Assembly: GCA_022925895.1 (NCBI GenBank)
Contig: JAKSYS010000252.1
Span: 1 to 64,000 of the forward strand
Length of the DNA stretch: 64,000 nucleotides
Direction of reading: 5' to 3'
From: Fragilaria crotonensis
Taxonomy: Eukaryota; Bacillariophyta; Fragilariophyceae; Fragilariales; Fragilariaceae
Made by a program: the position numbers and the translations under genes. Of this stretch, positions 34,700-46,640 are shown one piece after another. The notes beneath the pieces are model-generated. The model did not search any database. It worked only from the letters and a program-made list of their open reading frames with translations, and was not told where the DNA came from. Position 1 is the stretch's first letter. The number at the start of each line of letters is the position of its first letter.

Positions 34700-35370
34700 C
34701 CGCTATGTACTCCTTGGTCCAAGACCCATCAGTCTGGATCACTGAAGTCAGACGAACGCCCGACATCTCGGACATTCTCTACGCCTTCTCAATCCTTCCT
34801 TGGTTCGTTAAAGCTGTCCTTGCTGTCGCCCTCCTTCCTCTTCTTGGACCAATCCTCTGGCTCGTTGACACCTTCATCGTCCCCATCCTTCTTCCAATCT
34901 GGCGACTTGATCCATCAGTTGTCATCACCACGTTCAACGCCGCGATTCTACCCGTTCTCCAACGCATCTGTGGCGTCATCATCACCAACCCCGGTGCCTT
35001 CATAGCCACTCCTCTCCTCTGGGCAATCTTGACCTTCATTGGCTGGAGAGAGCTTCGCGCCGTCACTCATCCGAGACTCGACGGACCTGCAGTCCACGCC
35101 ATGTCCCGCGCTGAGTATCGTCGTCACCGACGCGAGCTCCGTCGTCAACGCTTCCGTGACAAACCCCCGAGCATTAGGACTGAAGGTCTTCATCGACGCT
35201 ATCCTCTTCATCTTCGTTCACTTGGTCACTTCGTCCGCAGAAGCCAAGCACCAACGGCCGAAGAACGCAGACTACGTGACGAAATTCGCAAAATTCAAAA
35301 TCGTGTGGCCGTTCTTGAACAAGAAGTCCGTTTGCTCAGCAAACTCAACTACTACGATCCTACGATGGCG
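34700..35370 (+). other. E3 hydrophobic segments and coiled coil between gag and protease
   Basis: The open frame here encodes at least two to three long hydrophobic stretches (for example AVLAVALLPLLGPILWLVD, about 34810-34870, and ATPLLWAILTFIGW, about 35005-35045), a basic Arg-rich part and a heptad-like helix (IRKIQNRVAVLEQEVRLLSK, about 35283-35343). The same layout occurs in E4. Membrane association is inferred, not shown. Confidence 0.65.
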
Positions 35371-35699
35371 TCTCCGTGGCCACGACAGCACCCCGTTCCC
35401 GATATGCGTCGAGAGGGAGGCGGACATACCCGACAACGTCGATCCGGCACTCCCGTTCGACCTGATCTACATCGGAGTTCGCCAACCGTTAATCGGCATC
35501 GGGCAGCCGGAAGGCCACTTTATGGTCAGCAAACTCGACGCACACCGGCACTGTATCCCGATCGTCCAAACTCCCACTCCCCGAACACTGTTGATCTGAA
35601 CGACGCGTACTACAGTCCTACCGACCCGGAATTCCACGGTTACCGTTGTCCTGAGGTCAATATCGCGGATTCGAGTTCTCCCAGTCTTCTTGAAAGGGT

Positions 35700-38600
35700 C
35701 GCACTCTTGGCACCAAGTCGTTTTCGATCGATGATCGCACCGGACGCAGCATTCCCCGTCATATGGGATTCCGGCGCAAGCGTCACCATCTCCCCCGAGA
35801 AACTCGACTTCGTTGGAACCATTTCTCGCCCGAGCACCATTACTCAGTTGAATGGAATCGCAAAAGGTCTGCGAATCGAAGGCGAAGGAAAGGTTCATTG
35901 GTCATTCCATGATGCAACCGGCAAGCTTCGAACTCTTGAGCTCCCAGCCTACTACGTGCCGAAGATCAGAGTACGTCTCTTGTCCACTACAAGCCTTCTT
36001 CAAACGTACTCCGACAAAACGATCAAAGTCAAATCCCATCGAATGACACTTAGCGGTTCTCCGGATGATGCGACTCGACCTTAGATTACTACAGCACACG
36101 TCAATCCTGACAACAACCTGCCAACTTCACAAGCTTACCGCCAGCCCGCCGTTCTCCCAGCTGCCAAATGCCTAAACAGCACAATCACTGCTGTCAACGA
36201 TGCAAACTTCAACATCTCAGAACCGGAGAAAGAGCTTCTACGATGGCACTATCGATTACTAGGCCACATGGGCTTTCAGAAAATCCAGTTCCTGATGCGG
36301 TCTGGTGTTCTCACCAAAAGCAACAACAAACGAAAGCTTCACCAAGCCGCCTGCTCCATGACGAATCTTCCGAAATGCGCTGCCTGCCAGTACGGTAAGC
36401 AGCATCGACGACCAACCCCTGGGAGAACAAGTACAGTGGTTCGCGATCGCGCAGGTATCTTGAAAGATGGACACCTCGTACCTGGTCAACAGGTATCGGT
36501 CGACCATTTTATCAGCAGCACAAAAGGACGCCTGTTCTCATCAGCTGGCAAGAGCCTCGACAGCAAACTGTACACGGGAGGATGTTTGTTCAATGACCAG
36601 CACGCCTCAGGATTCATTCACGTCAAATTTCAAACTCACCTGACAACTCACAAAACCCTGATGGCGAAAGAAAAGTTTGAACTCATGTGCAGGGATCACT
36701 GCGTCATTCCGCAGTCCTATCTATCTGACAATGCGAAGTGCTTCACCGCTAAGGAATCTGCTGAAAAGTTATCACTATTTGAGCAAATTGTGAGGTTCAC
36801 AGGCGTCGGCGCTCACCATCACAATGGAAATGCCGAGCGAAGTATCCAAACAATCATGTCCATCGCCAGAACCATGATGTTACACTCGGCGATTCACTGG
36901 CCAGACATTGCGGATGCATTGCTTTGGCCCATGGCTGTGCAACACGCCATCTTCCTTCACAATCATATGCCAATCCAAACGATAGGCCTGTCCCCAATCA
37001 ACATCTTCACGAAGTCGCGCTGGCAGCAGCATAAGTTCCACGACGTCCATGTCTGGGGTTGTCCTGTGCACGTGCTACACAAAACAATCGCAGACGGCAA
37101 GAAGCTTCCCAGATGGGCGCCGCGCAGCGTACGTTGCGTGAATATGGGTTTTTTGGCCATGCACGCCAGTACGGTTCCGCTGGTTCTCAATCCAGCAACC
37201 GGATATATCACAGCCCAGTTTCATGTTGTGTTTGATGATTGGTTCTCAACCATCTCGTCCAACATCAATAATCTTCCTGACTTCAACTCGGATGCATGGG
37301 CTAAACTGTTTGGCGAGTCCTCCTACCAGTACCCGTTTGATCACGACGATGCGACCGACATCCAGATTGATGCCGATCCTTCATCCGACGCGGTCGTTGT
37401 CGACACACTCAACGTAATGGACTCCGTCGCTGCCGCCATGGACCGAGAGCAACCAGCGCAACCCCTCCCGGTTCCACCGCCACCGCAAACACAGTTTCTT
37501 CCCACTCCTCCTGACCCGTCTCAAGCTCAGCACCCGATCTCGTCAACGAGGGAGACACATGATACTGCCGATACTGTCGCCGACACCATCCTTTCAACTC
37601 CAGCTTCAAATGTTGACTCCATCGTTCGCACGCCTATCTTGCCGATGACGCCCCAACAACTTCCGTTGGCCCCTGACCTTGAAACTCCACGTGCTCCCAC
37701 ACCCTCGCCTTCGCCCCTCTCACATCCTCCTCCGACTCCAACGTCTTCAACGAGGGAATCTTCAACGAGGGAGCCATTGTCAGCGACCGACATGTCTCAA
37801 TGTCGTCCGCGAGGGAGCAAGTCTCGATTCCGCCTTCTCCGATTCGCCCTCCTCTTCCGATCCCACGCGCCCCGCGCCCAGTCATTCGTCATTCGCCTCG
37901 TCGCTCGAATCGTCAACGCCAAGCTCCTTCCCGACTCGGGTACGATGGCCAACAAGGCGCAGGGTACTACGTTGACCCAAGCGCCTTGATCTTCCAGGAA
38001 TGCGGCTTCCAAGGCCCCCCACTTGCGCTCAAAGCATCCCTGTCGGACCCCGACACCCTCTCCTACGACGAGGCAATGTCGGACGAGCCTAATCTCTCCA
38101 AATGGATGGCAGCAGCTGCAAAGCGATCGCGAGTCTGGAAAAGAACAAAACGTGGATTGAAACCGATATTTCAAACGCCAAATCTCGAATCTTACCTGGT
38201 ACTTGGGTTTTCAAACGCAAACGGACACCTGACGGTATCATCAGCAAGTACAAGGCACGGTACTGCGTACGAGGAGATCTCGAAGAAGGTGAACCCGAAA
38301 CTTTTGCACCTGTGGTCGCGTGGAGCTCAGTACAATTATTTACAATCCTTGCTCTGACACTCAACTGGGATACGAGTTCCATCGACTTCAGTAATGCATT
38401 TGTCCAAGCTAAACTGGAAATGCCAGTTTGGATTCATCTACCTCGCGGATTTCAGTCACCTCGCGGCAAATCTACGTGCTTGCAACTCATGAAAAGTCTT
38501 TACGGTTTATCTGTCGCTCCGCGACTTTGGTTCGAACACGTCCTTGAGGCCTTCACTCAACAAGGCTTCAAGCAAAGTACTCTCGACCCCTGCTTTCTCT

Positions 38601-39626
38601 TCAAAGAGACAATCATGGTCGTTCTTTATGTGGACGACGTGGGCATCGCCTACGCACACGAATCCGACCTCAACAAAGTACTTGAAGGCTTGGAAAAACG
38701 TGGTCTCGAGTTCACAAAGGAAGGAACGTTCACTGATTTTTTGGGAATTAAGTTCGTTAAGGACGCTACGAACAACACTGTGACTCTGACGCAAAAGGGA
38801 CTCATCCAACGAATCATCGAGGCTACTGGAATGATCGACTGCAACCCCAATTGGACACCAGCCACTCAGTTGACTCTTGGCATCGATCCCGATGGAGAGC
38901 CATACAATGAAACTTGGAGCTACCCATCAATCGTTGGCATGCTCCTTTACCTTTCGACAAACACACGTCCGGATATTGCATTTGCCGTCAGTCAAGTCAC
39001 ACGCTTCAATCACAGTCCTAAGAAAAGTCACGCGACCGCAATCAAAACTATCGTCAGATACTTGCATCGCACCTCCGACAAAGGCACTATTGTTGTCCGT
39101 CCCACGGGCGACCTTTCAATTGACTGCTACGTGGACGCCGATTTCGCTGGTTTGCATGGTCGCGATCCCGATCATGAACCCTCAAGTGCCAAGTCGAGAA
39201 CAGGTTACATTATCACACTTGGAGGATGCCCCATTCTTTGGAAGTCCAAACTCCAAACGGAAACATCTCTGTCGACTCTTGAATCTGAATACTCCGCCCT
39301 CAGCGCGAGCATGAGGACGCTCCTGCCACTCCGATCTCTTCTCACTGAAGTCATCGCGGCACTTCATCTTCTTCCCCAATTCAAGTTGACAATTTGATGC
39401 CGTGTCTTTGAAGACAACAACGGCGCTCTTTTTCTCGCCACAAAACAGCGTATCACCAACAGGACGAAGTACTTCCTCGTCAAGTGGCTTTTGGAGCCAC
39501 GTCTCCAATGGCAATGTCGCCGTCTTGAAAATTGACACCAAAGAACAGTGGGCAGATTACCTCACAAAAGGTCTCAATTGCAAGACATTTCTTGAACACA
39601 TCCGCAAGCTCGTGCAAGGATGGTAA
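35700..39626 (+). pseudogene. E3 pol region: protease, integrase, RT, RNase H
   Basis: The protease motif VIWDSGASVTISP is at about 35760-35798. Integrase has a zinc region ending CAACQYGKQH (about 36377-36406), the first Asp in VSVDHF (about 36495), the second in YLSDNAKCF and the Glu in HHHNGNAERS (about 36817-36846). The RT catalytic motif VLYVDDVGIAY is at about 38620-38652. RNase H has DCYVDADFAG and STLESEYSALSASM (about 39270-39315). The region ends with LVQGW near 39626 and is broken in several places. Confidence 0.9.
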
Positions 39627-39798
39627 CATCATGTCGAACAGCTCCGCTGTTCACTTTGATTTGACAGGTTGCCTGTCACGCTCAACCGGCTAACTAGATT
39701 GAAATGTCGGTGAGGTGATTGTTGAGGCAAAAATTGTAAAAACATGTGCCGCATAGTGCATATGTTGCGTACTGCGCATCTCAATCAATGAGAGGGAG

Positions 39799-40116
39799 AG
39801 TTGTGATACGGGTGACGGGCGATACACTAGCACCGCAGTTGTTGTGTACTGGCACTGATCTACGGTACTGTTAGTCGTCCCACGACTACAGTCGTGCTCC
39901 TAGCTCACCGCAACGGCCATTGCGATGTCTCTCATTGGAATGGCAAATAGCACTTCGAGTTGCTCCGCATCGCTCGAATTGCTACTCCTATTCTGCTCAA
40001 CTGACAGTGAACCCTGTCTGAGAATCATTGTTTGAGATTGTAGCGCCGTAAGTATAAGTTTAGGATTTCGATTTTTTTGTTAACCTAGACCGAAGCGAAC
40101 CCGGACATACAAACAG
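39799..40116 (+). repeat. 3' LTR of E3, truncated
   Basis: It follows the purine tract GAGAGGGAG and starts AGTTGTGATACGG. It matches the 5' LTR up to ACAAACAGT and lacks the last about 45 bp of the LTR. The next base begins the duplicated segment copy B. Confidence 0.8.
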
Positions 40117-42711
40117 TCCCCATACCGTAGAAACCAGTCAGCAGCTTTCGGCCCCTTCCACTCGAATTCATGGAACCTCAAACAGTAAAGGCATAAACCT
40201 TCATTTCAGCGGTGTCCTGTAGCCTAAGACAGCGCCACCATGTCCTCGCAGCGCGCAGAGCTCGCATATCCGTGGTAAGCATGTTTGCATGCCTAGGTGA
40301 TATGACGAACTTGAACACTTACGGGAAGTACGGTGGTCATTACTACTGCTTTCTCAGTGATTACTATAAAAGAGGCCATAGGATATTAAGTTAGAGTTTG
40401 AATCAGAAAATGATGAAGGATGAAATCCTTACGAAGTGTTTGTGACCTTCTGTGCTTCGCTCGGCGTACACTTCGAAGGTAAAACGTCCATCCTCGTCCT
40501 TGAAGACATATCCGTCGTCATGTTTGATAAAGAAACACTCATGAGCCTGAGATACGCCTGTTACTGGCACGCCATTCACTTTCATCTTCATTCTCCCATC
40601 TTTCAAAGCATCTTCGCGCAATTCTTCAGAAACACAGTTCCCCCAATCGCACATTTTGAGGCAAAGCATTATGATCCCCTTCGGCTGAAAGGGACCATAT
40701 TCAGCGATCTCCGCGTCGTTTGGAATCGTAATGCTAGTCCAGTCATCGAACTCATTGGTGTAAAATTCATCTTTATCATCGATCTTCGTCAACACTGGGC
40801 AAAATGGGCCGCGCTCACCTTGCTCAAATACCAATCGCATCTTTCCGTCGCTGGACTTGTCATTAGAGGCTACCGCGTATTCCTCTCCTTTGTAGTAATT
40901 CATCCCGCCGGCCTCATCAGTCTCAGTCAATATGCCTTTGTATCGAATCTTCGAAGGGAGCAACGCAGTGTGGCAAATTAGGGTTCCGTTGCGAATTATG
41001 TTTGGGTCAACATGTGAAACGAAGTCCTCATCCAAAAAGTTTACAATTGGCTCTTTCGGGATTTTGTCTTCACTGATGAATCTCGCATGGTCTTCATCCT
41101 CCAATTCCTTCAACGTTGTCAACATGACACTGGGGTCGTACTCTCCGGCGTTTTCTAGCTCCTCAATCGCAGCCTCTAAGTGCTCAACAAGGAAGAAAGC
41201 CATCATTTGCCCTGTGAGAGACTGCCACCTCCATCCAGGATGCCAAGAGGCCTTGTGTAAGCGGTCGACACACATACCGTCGCTGTATTTGTGTTCGTCA
41301 CATCCGGGCTGACCTGTCTCGATTTGGTCCTTGCATTTGAAGTAGCGTACATACTCCGGTACCTGGTCGATCTCTTGTTGATTCATTCCCAACATGTCGG
41401 GAATGGCAGATCTCATAGCATCAACATCAGTCCTCTCGTTAAGGTGGAAGGTTGTCAAGCCGATGTCTTCCAGCTTGCGCATCATGTCGACCCGAAAATC
41501 CTCGAAGTTGATCCCCACGAAAGCGGGTCGATTGCGCTGCCTACCAACTCTCGCCATGTAGAGGTCTTGCTTGTACTCATTCGGACCAGCGTCGCACATG
41601 CCGAAATCCCACGACACAACATCGGCTAACAAACACCAGTTAGATTGAATTCGTACGAATCACAAAGACTCAAAGAGAAGGCAACCACTTACCATCTAAT
41701 CCGAAGATACTCTCTTGGCAAAGGGCAAATTCCGGCGCAGAGCGCATACCTCCCATGGCATAGTTGCGACCTTCGAATCCAATTCCTACGGCTTCAAAAA
41801 CTGGCTTGGCTGAACGTTCCATAAACGCGGTGTAACTTTCGTTGAAGAGATTTCCATGGCCAGCCGCGGCGCTGTGTCCTCCTGTGGCCCAGACGAAATT
41901 ACTAAAAGTCTGTTGGATTTCCGGCAAAACTAGGGTCTGGGTTTCCAAGCGTCGATTCTGACTAGAGCTGCCATATCTGGTGCAGTTGCAACCCTCCAAA
42001 TGTTCATTGTCAGCATGAATCGCGACCTGCATTTCGAGAAGCTTCATCATGAGTTTTCTCCGAAATCGTTCACTCGAAATGTTGTTTTCGTTGGCACCGG
42101 AGAACCCTTTTCGCCATTTACCATTCTCAAGCATCATGTCGTCGTAATATTTTCCGTATTTCACCTTCAAGTCGTCATCGAGATTTTTCTTAGCAGTCTG
42201 AAACTGCTGCATCAAGTCGCTTGCTTTCAGGAAGTCACCGCCGTGGTGCTGCTTGCGTTGCTCCAACCGAGCCTGGCAGAATCGGGGACAAAGCTTCGGC
42301 GGCACTTTCTGAACAGTTTCCTTCGCAATCACATCTCCAGATGCTGCCTTTTCCTCCTTGCGACCCACCACTACGAAGGCAACTGCCAACAGGATTACCA
42401 GAATAGCAAGCATACCGCGAATTAGCTTGCGTCGCTTGCCTTCTCCGGGATCTTTCGTGTACAAGGGACCTCGCAACAACGGACCGATCGTCACTTCCTC
42501 GCCCTCGTCCTCATCGTTGTCGTAACCATCGACGCGCTTCATTGATCTTCACGTTCTCTGTTGGGACAGGAGTAAGGTATGCAACTGTAAGGTTGGTGTA
42601 GGATCTGTGACGGTCGGCGTTAGGAGAATGAAGAAGGACACAGCTGCTTGTTTTCTGAATCGAATAGTACATCTCTAGAGGGTAGGGATGAACACGACGA
42701 GGGATCACGTA
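40117..42711. repeat. segmental duplication copy B
   Basis: This is a near-identical counterpart of 26351-28926. Its left boundary coincides with the truncated end of the E3 3' LTR. Its right boundary is set by where copy A is interrupted by the transposon target. Beyond CACGTA the copy B sequence continues into an unrelated promoter-type spacer. Confidence 0.93.
40403..42542 (-). CDS. SGNH-hydrolase-like type II membrane protein, copy B (intact frame)
   Basis: There are two exons: ATG 42542 to 41693, then 41625 to about 40403, with an intron at 41626-41692 (67 bp, GTAAG...TTAG). The N-terminus is an acidic cytosolic tail (MKRVDGYDNDEDEGEE), a basic stop (KRRKLIRG) and a single membrane segment (MLAILVILLAVAFVVVG), giving type II topology with a luminal or extracellular catalytic part. 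Next is a Cys-containing linker (CPRFCQARLEQRK) and a helical region. The block FVWATGGHSAAAGHGNLFNE has the GxSxxxG layout of an SGNH nucleophile block. It is followed by NYAMGGMRSAPE, VVSWDFGMCDA and ASWHPGWRWQS, which could supply the oxyanion Gly, the Asn/Asp block and the catalytic His. C-terminal beta-rich segments with paired Cys follow. Function is not established, and an esterase or acyl-transfer role on secreted glycans or lipids is inference. A paralogue lies at 60740-62862. Confidence 0.8.
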
Positions 42712-42936
42712 CGGCAAGTAGTGGATGATTGCAAATCGGTCATTCTCGTCCGTCGTTTTGCTCTCGTGCATCTAGAGTAGTACTGCAGTACACGTACCTG
42801 TTATGTACTCTGAGTACTTGTACTGTAGTACTGGAGTGCTCAGGAGTATAGTACGCGAATCTTGCTTCTTTAATTCAGAGAGGTAGAGAGGTGCCTCTGG
42901 ATTCTGGAAGGTCCGGTAGCAAACGCTACCACACTC
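42712..42936. other. spacer, GTAC-rich, 5' of copy B gene
   Basis: This short promoter-type spacer is specific to copy B. AGTACTGCAGTACACGTAC-like words cluster at about 42775-42860. Confidence 0.5.
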
Positions 42937-42938
42937 TA

Positions 42939-43422
42939 GAGACCATTCGAGAATTAATTCGGTGTTTCGATCCAGCCGGCCTGGCGTTATATGTCCGTTT
43001 CACTCTAGAATTTTCAATTGACAGACAAGTATACTCTGCCCAGGAGTATTTAACGGTCCAGTGCATTTTTCAAGGCGCCGTAACTTGACGAATTCGCCGA
43101 AGTTAGCAACAGGCGTGCACTATGGTGTCTCTGGTATGGCAAGGAATGACATAGTGCACGCCTGTTACTAACTTCTTATTTTTGACGAAGTTCAAACTGA
43201 CAGCAACAGCATCACATCGACAGGAAAACTCAAGGCATAAAATTTTGCAAGTCAAGAATACTTAAACAAAATTTATTTTTACTTATCCAACATTTTTAAA
43301 TTATTGATTCTCATTGATAGAGTATGAACATGAAAAAGAGGCGTTAATCTCTGAAATGGCAGGCGTGAAAATGTGACTCATAACCAAAAATCAAAACATC
43401 GAATTAATGCCCGAATGGTCTC
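42939..43422. mobile_element. small non-autonomous TIR element (MITE-like), TA-flanked
   Basis: Inverted ends of about 33-35 bp begin GAGACCATTCG at 42939 and end with CGAATGGTCTC at 43422. They are followed inward by ATTAATTCGRTGTTT-like sequence on both sides with a few mismatches. TA borders both ends (42937-42938 and 43423-43424). The 484-bp body has no coding sequence. It contains the separate hairpin at 43100-43174. Confidence 0.7.
43100..43174. repeat. hairpin, 25-bp arms
   Basis: The left arm 43100-43124 and right arm 43150-43174 are complementary with a single mismatch (AGTTAGCAAC versus GTTACTAACT). The loop is about 25 bases, and each arm contains GGCGTGCACTAT or its complement. 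Confidence 0.8.
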
Positions 43423-43535
43423 TAGTGCATAATAATGCAATGGTGTAATGGTATTGATTGTTGTATGTTGAAGCAACAAGAGAGAATTACAAAATCCTGC
43501 TGACATGTTCAGGAGTATCTGGTACTACTAGTAGG

Positions 43536-44127
43536 AGTCAAGGTACAGCAGCTGACAGCTGTTATTGTGCCGTTATTGACGTTGAAATTTCGTCCCCGCC
43601 AGCTGAGTCCCATCCGGCTTTGGATACGAAGATTCTCACGCCAACTGTATACGGCGAATCGCCAGTACGAAAACTACAGTTGTCCCGGACTGCTTTCCGC
43701 CCTCATAACCTCCTTTTCTACAACAACAATTTGTCAACATTATCCCTGGGCAATCCAACTGTGATTTCCCTTCATGTGCCAACTAATTTACAACATGTGT
43801 CCCCTCATCATGTTGTCTAAGCCTAACCATGTTGCAACAGTTGTTGCGATCACCAATTTACTCTTGCAAGTGGAGTTGGAGCTGACATTTCAATGCCCTT
43901 ATCAGTGGGATGAATGCTTTGAATGTTCACTCCCACCACAACCCTCTAACTTTGCAAAAGTAGATCGGCAAGATTCAATCGGACCTGGATTGAATTGGTT
44001 CCTTCAAAGTGAAACCTAGAAATAAGCTCATAAGTTAAACAACATTAGAATTAAAAACTCTACGTTTGACCGAACCCAGATTTCTACGAACTAGTACGCA
44101 GCCTTGATCACGCCGTGTACTTTGACT
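43536..44127 (+). repeat. 5' LTR of E4
   Basis: This is a 592-bp LTR from AGTCAAGGTAC to GTACTTTGACT, whose ends are inverted complements with one or two mismatches. It is followed directly by GGTTATTTTTGCCCAAT, the putative primer site also found in E3. Confidence 0.9.
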
Positions 44128-44329
44128 GGTTATTTTTGCCCAATAATAAGACTTACCCTCTAACGCACTTTCCTCTCCGGCAAGCTTGTTTCAAGTTCCT
44201 TTCCAAGGAAGTTACGCTCCGCGTCAAGGCAGGTCTCCTCCGGCGATCCTGCGACAGCCCCACGTCTTCCCAAGACTAGGCTGATTCATTGCTCTCTGCC
44301 AACTCAAGTACGCAGCCAGCAATCTGTTG

Positions 44330-45960
44330 AGTGGTTGAAGAATCTGCTTTCCAAGCCAAGACTCCAATCATCATGTCGGTTCCGAAATCTGAAGGCTCTC
44401 CGTCCCCGACGAATCTTCCAGACAAACCTGTTGTTGGAATCCTTGGGACTGCTGTCGAAGGCCGCGGCAATCCAGAAGGATTCGAGATCTCCGATCCTGT
44501 CGACGTTTGCCTCACCGAGGCAATCGCTCAAGCCAGGACTCTTGCTACTGATGAAGAGTCTGTCTTGGAGTTCCCAACTCCAATGACTGCCCCAGTGGAG
44601 CTCCCAGCTCCTTCAAGCTCCAAGCCTCTTGTTCCCTCATTGGGGAATCACTTTGGTGACCAAGGATGAATGGTCTGCTTGGACAGGTGGAAAGCCCAAC
44701 CACACCTGGACAGGTTTGGATGGCTCCATTGCTCTCCTAGAGCACACCTCTCCCAACCAGCTCCGCCCTGTCTATGTTTCTGCAGCCCAGAAGGGCTACA
44801 ACTTCAGGAGAACTGGGCACAAGATCTCCTTCAAGCCAAGTGATGATTTGATCAGCTTCCAGAATGTTGTCTGGGATCATCTCAAGGACACTGGCATGGA
44901 CTCCATTGCTTACCTCATGGACCCAACTGACAACGCCAAGATGACTAACGTTATCAAGGCTCACGCCAGGTACACGGTCCAGTCGGCAAAGCTGTTGGCG
45001 GAAACTCAAGTTCAACGTTACGACAAGTATGACAGGACCAACGACATGGCAGCCAGGACCTATTTGCTTGCTTCACTCTCTACTGAACTAAGCAACAAGG
45101 TCACTGAGAAGTTGGATGATTCTGACTCCTTCCCAGTTGTGTGGCTTCAGTTCCTCAAGTCAATCCAGTCCACCTCCATTGAGAGGTTTGAAGATCTCAA
45201 GGCCATCATCAAGGCCAGGCTCCCAAGTCAGTACTCTGGAGAGAACCTTGAACAATTGGCAGCTCACTTTCGCAAGGATGCAAATGAGTTGACAACTGCT
45301 GGCCAGTATGACCACAACCTCACTCTGGCCATGCTCAAGATCTTTCTTTTGGCTGGTGGTTCTGGCAATGAGGACTTCCGCTTCCCCCTGAGATCTGTCA
45401 AGCAGAACTTGGAGCAAGCTCTGTTGGACATTGGATTCAAGGACAAGGAAGCTGCCAACCTTCACATGCAAGTCAACAAGCTGACCTACAAGGACATCTG
45501 CGCTCACGCAGAGGATGCCTACAGGACGCTCTTCGACAGGAAGGAGTGGCCACCTGCACGTCACACTCGCGACTCCAAGGCTCCACCAGCTGCATTTGGA
45601 AACATGGCAACTCCAATCACCAGAGCTGAGGTACTCAACCTCATCCAGTCCAAGACCTCCAACAATGGTGCCGGACTTGCCAAGAAAGGAGTCTGTCACA
45701 AGTGCAACAAGCCTGGACACTGGTCGCGCGAATGCTCAGAGAACAACAAGGGCAAGAGCAGGAATGGGAATAGCAATGAAAGACCAAAGGATGTCAAGTC
45801 CTGGAAGTCTACTCCTCCTCCATCTGGAGCACCTCAAGTCAAGCAAGCCAATGGAAAGGCTTTCAACTGGTGCGCAAGCTGCAAGCGTTGGACCACTACC
45901 CACGCAACGGCAACGCACTCTGGCGTCAAGAAGAGCTCTGAGGGCCCTCAAGGTGTTGGT
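44330..45960 (+). pseudogene. E4 gag region with two zinc-binding motifs
   Basis: The capsid-like domain carries EWSAWTGG and TWTGLDG (about 44655-44725), a long helical part and a CCHC knuckle (CHKCNKPGHWSREC, about 45694-45735). The second motif is NWCASCKRWTTTHATATH (about 45865-45920). Close similarity to E3 gag is evident throughout. Confidence 0.85.
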
Positions 45961-45989
45961 TCTGCAATCAGCAATGTCTCCTTTGCCTT

Positions 45990-46640
45990 CGATCCATCGG
46001 TGTGGACCACGGAAATTGAGGTCGTCCCAAGTGTGACTGACGCGCTCTTTATCCTGCGCACCACGGTGACCCGGATCCTCCCCGTACTCGTTCTACTGCT
46101 CACCTACGTGATGGCAATATTTTCAGTCCAGTTTGCAAAACTATGTGGACCTCCACGCTGGAAATTATTCAACTCGCCATGGCGCATTGCAACGCCGTCG
46201 ATTGGAGCCAAGTCATGGCAATCCTTCGAGCGCATGTCATGGTCGTTCGGCACGTCTCGCAATTTTTGGAGGCTCACCAGGAGGCGCTCATTGCTCCATT
46301 GCTTTGGGCCCTACTGGCCATGATGGTCATACTGTTCTGGCTTCCTAAGCTCAGCTCAACATCGCCTGAGCCTGATCCTTAGGAGCTACCTTCTCGCCGC
46401 CATCGTCGTGCTCTCAAGCAACACAATCGCAAGGTCACACGACGCGCGAATGTTCCCCAAGCCGGAAGTATTTGCTCCCATAGACTGCATCGCAGGTACC
46501 CCATTAACTTGCAATCCATGGGACGCTACATTCGGAAGAATGCACCAACGTTGGTTGAACAACAGCAGCAACTGCAGTTGAACGACCTTCACTCCAAGGT
46601 TGCAACTCTCCTTCAGCGTGTCGACTCGCTCAAGCGCTCC
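45990..46640 (+). other. E4 hydrophobic segments and coiled coil between gag and protease
   Basis: Hydrophobic stretches (LPVLVLLLTYVMAIF, about 46077-46125, and LIAPLLWALLAMMVILFW, about 46290-46345) precede a Gln-rich heptad helix (LNDLHSKVATLLQRVDSLKR, about 46577-46637). The layout is the same as in E3. Confidence 0.6.

Larger units (their letters stand above)
32550..40116 (+). mobile_element. Ty1/copia (CoDi-like) retrotransposon E3, 3' LTR truncated, broken
   Basis: This has a 5' LTR at about 32550-32918, gag, protease, integrase, RT and RNase H in copia order, and a 3' LTR that stops short at about 40116. No target duplication is found, as expected after loss of the 3' LTR end. The coding region carries a handful of interruptions (roughly five or six). 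The shared parts of the LTRs are about 95-97 percent alike by eye. The coding region is sister to E4, but the LTRs are unrelated. Confidence 0.9.

Noticed and set aside
34700-35370. True envelope gene in E3
   Set aside because: The hydrophobic part lies within the Gag-Pol order rather than after pol, and there is no signal peptide or separate start. It is recorded only as a membrane-type segment.
32545-40125. Target duplication flanking E3
   Set aside because: The bases outside the two LTRs do not match in any register tried, and the 3' LTR end is missing, so no duplication can be claimed.
42939-43422. Solo LTR
   Set aside because: The ends are inverted rather than direct-repeat type, are bordered by TA, and do not resemble any LTR in the window.
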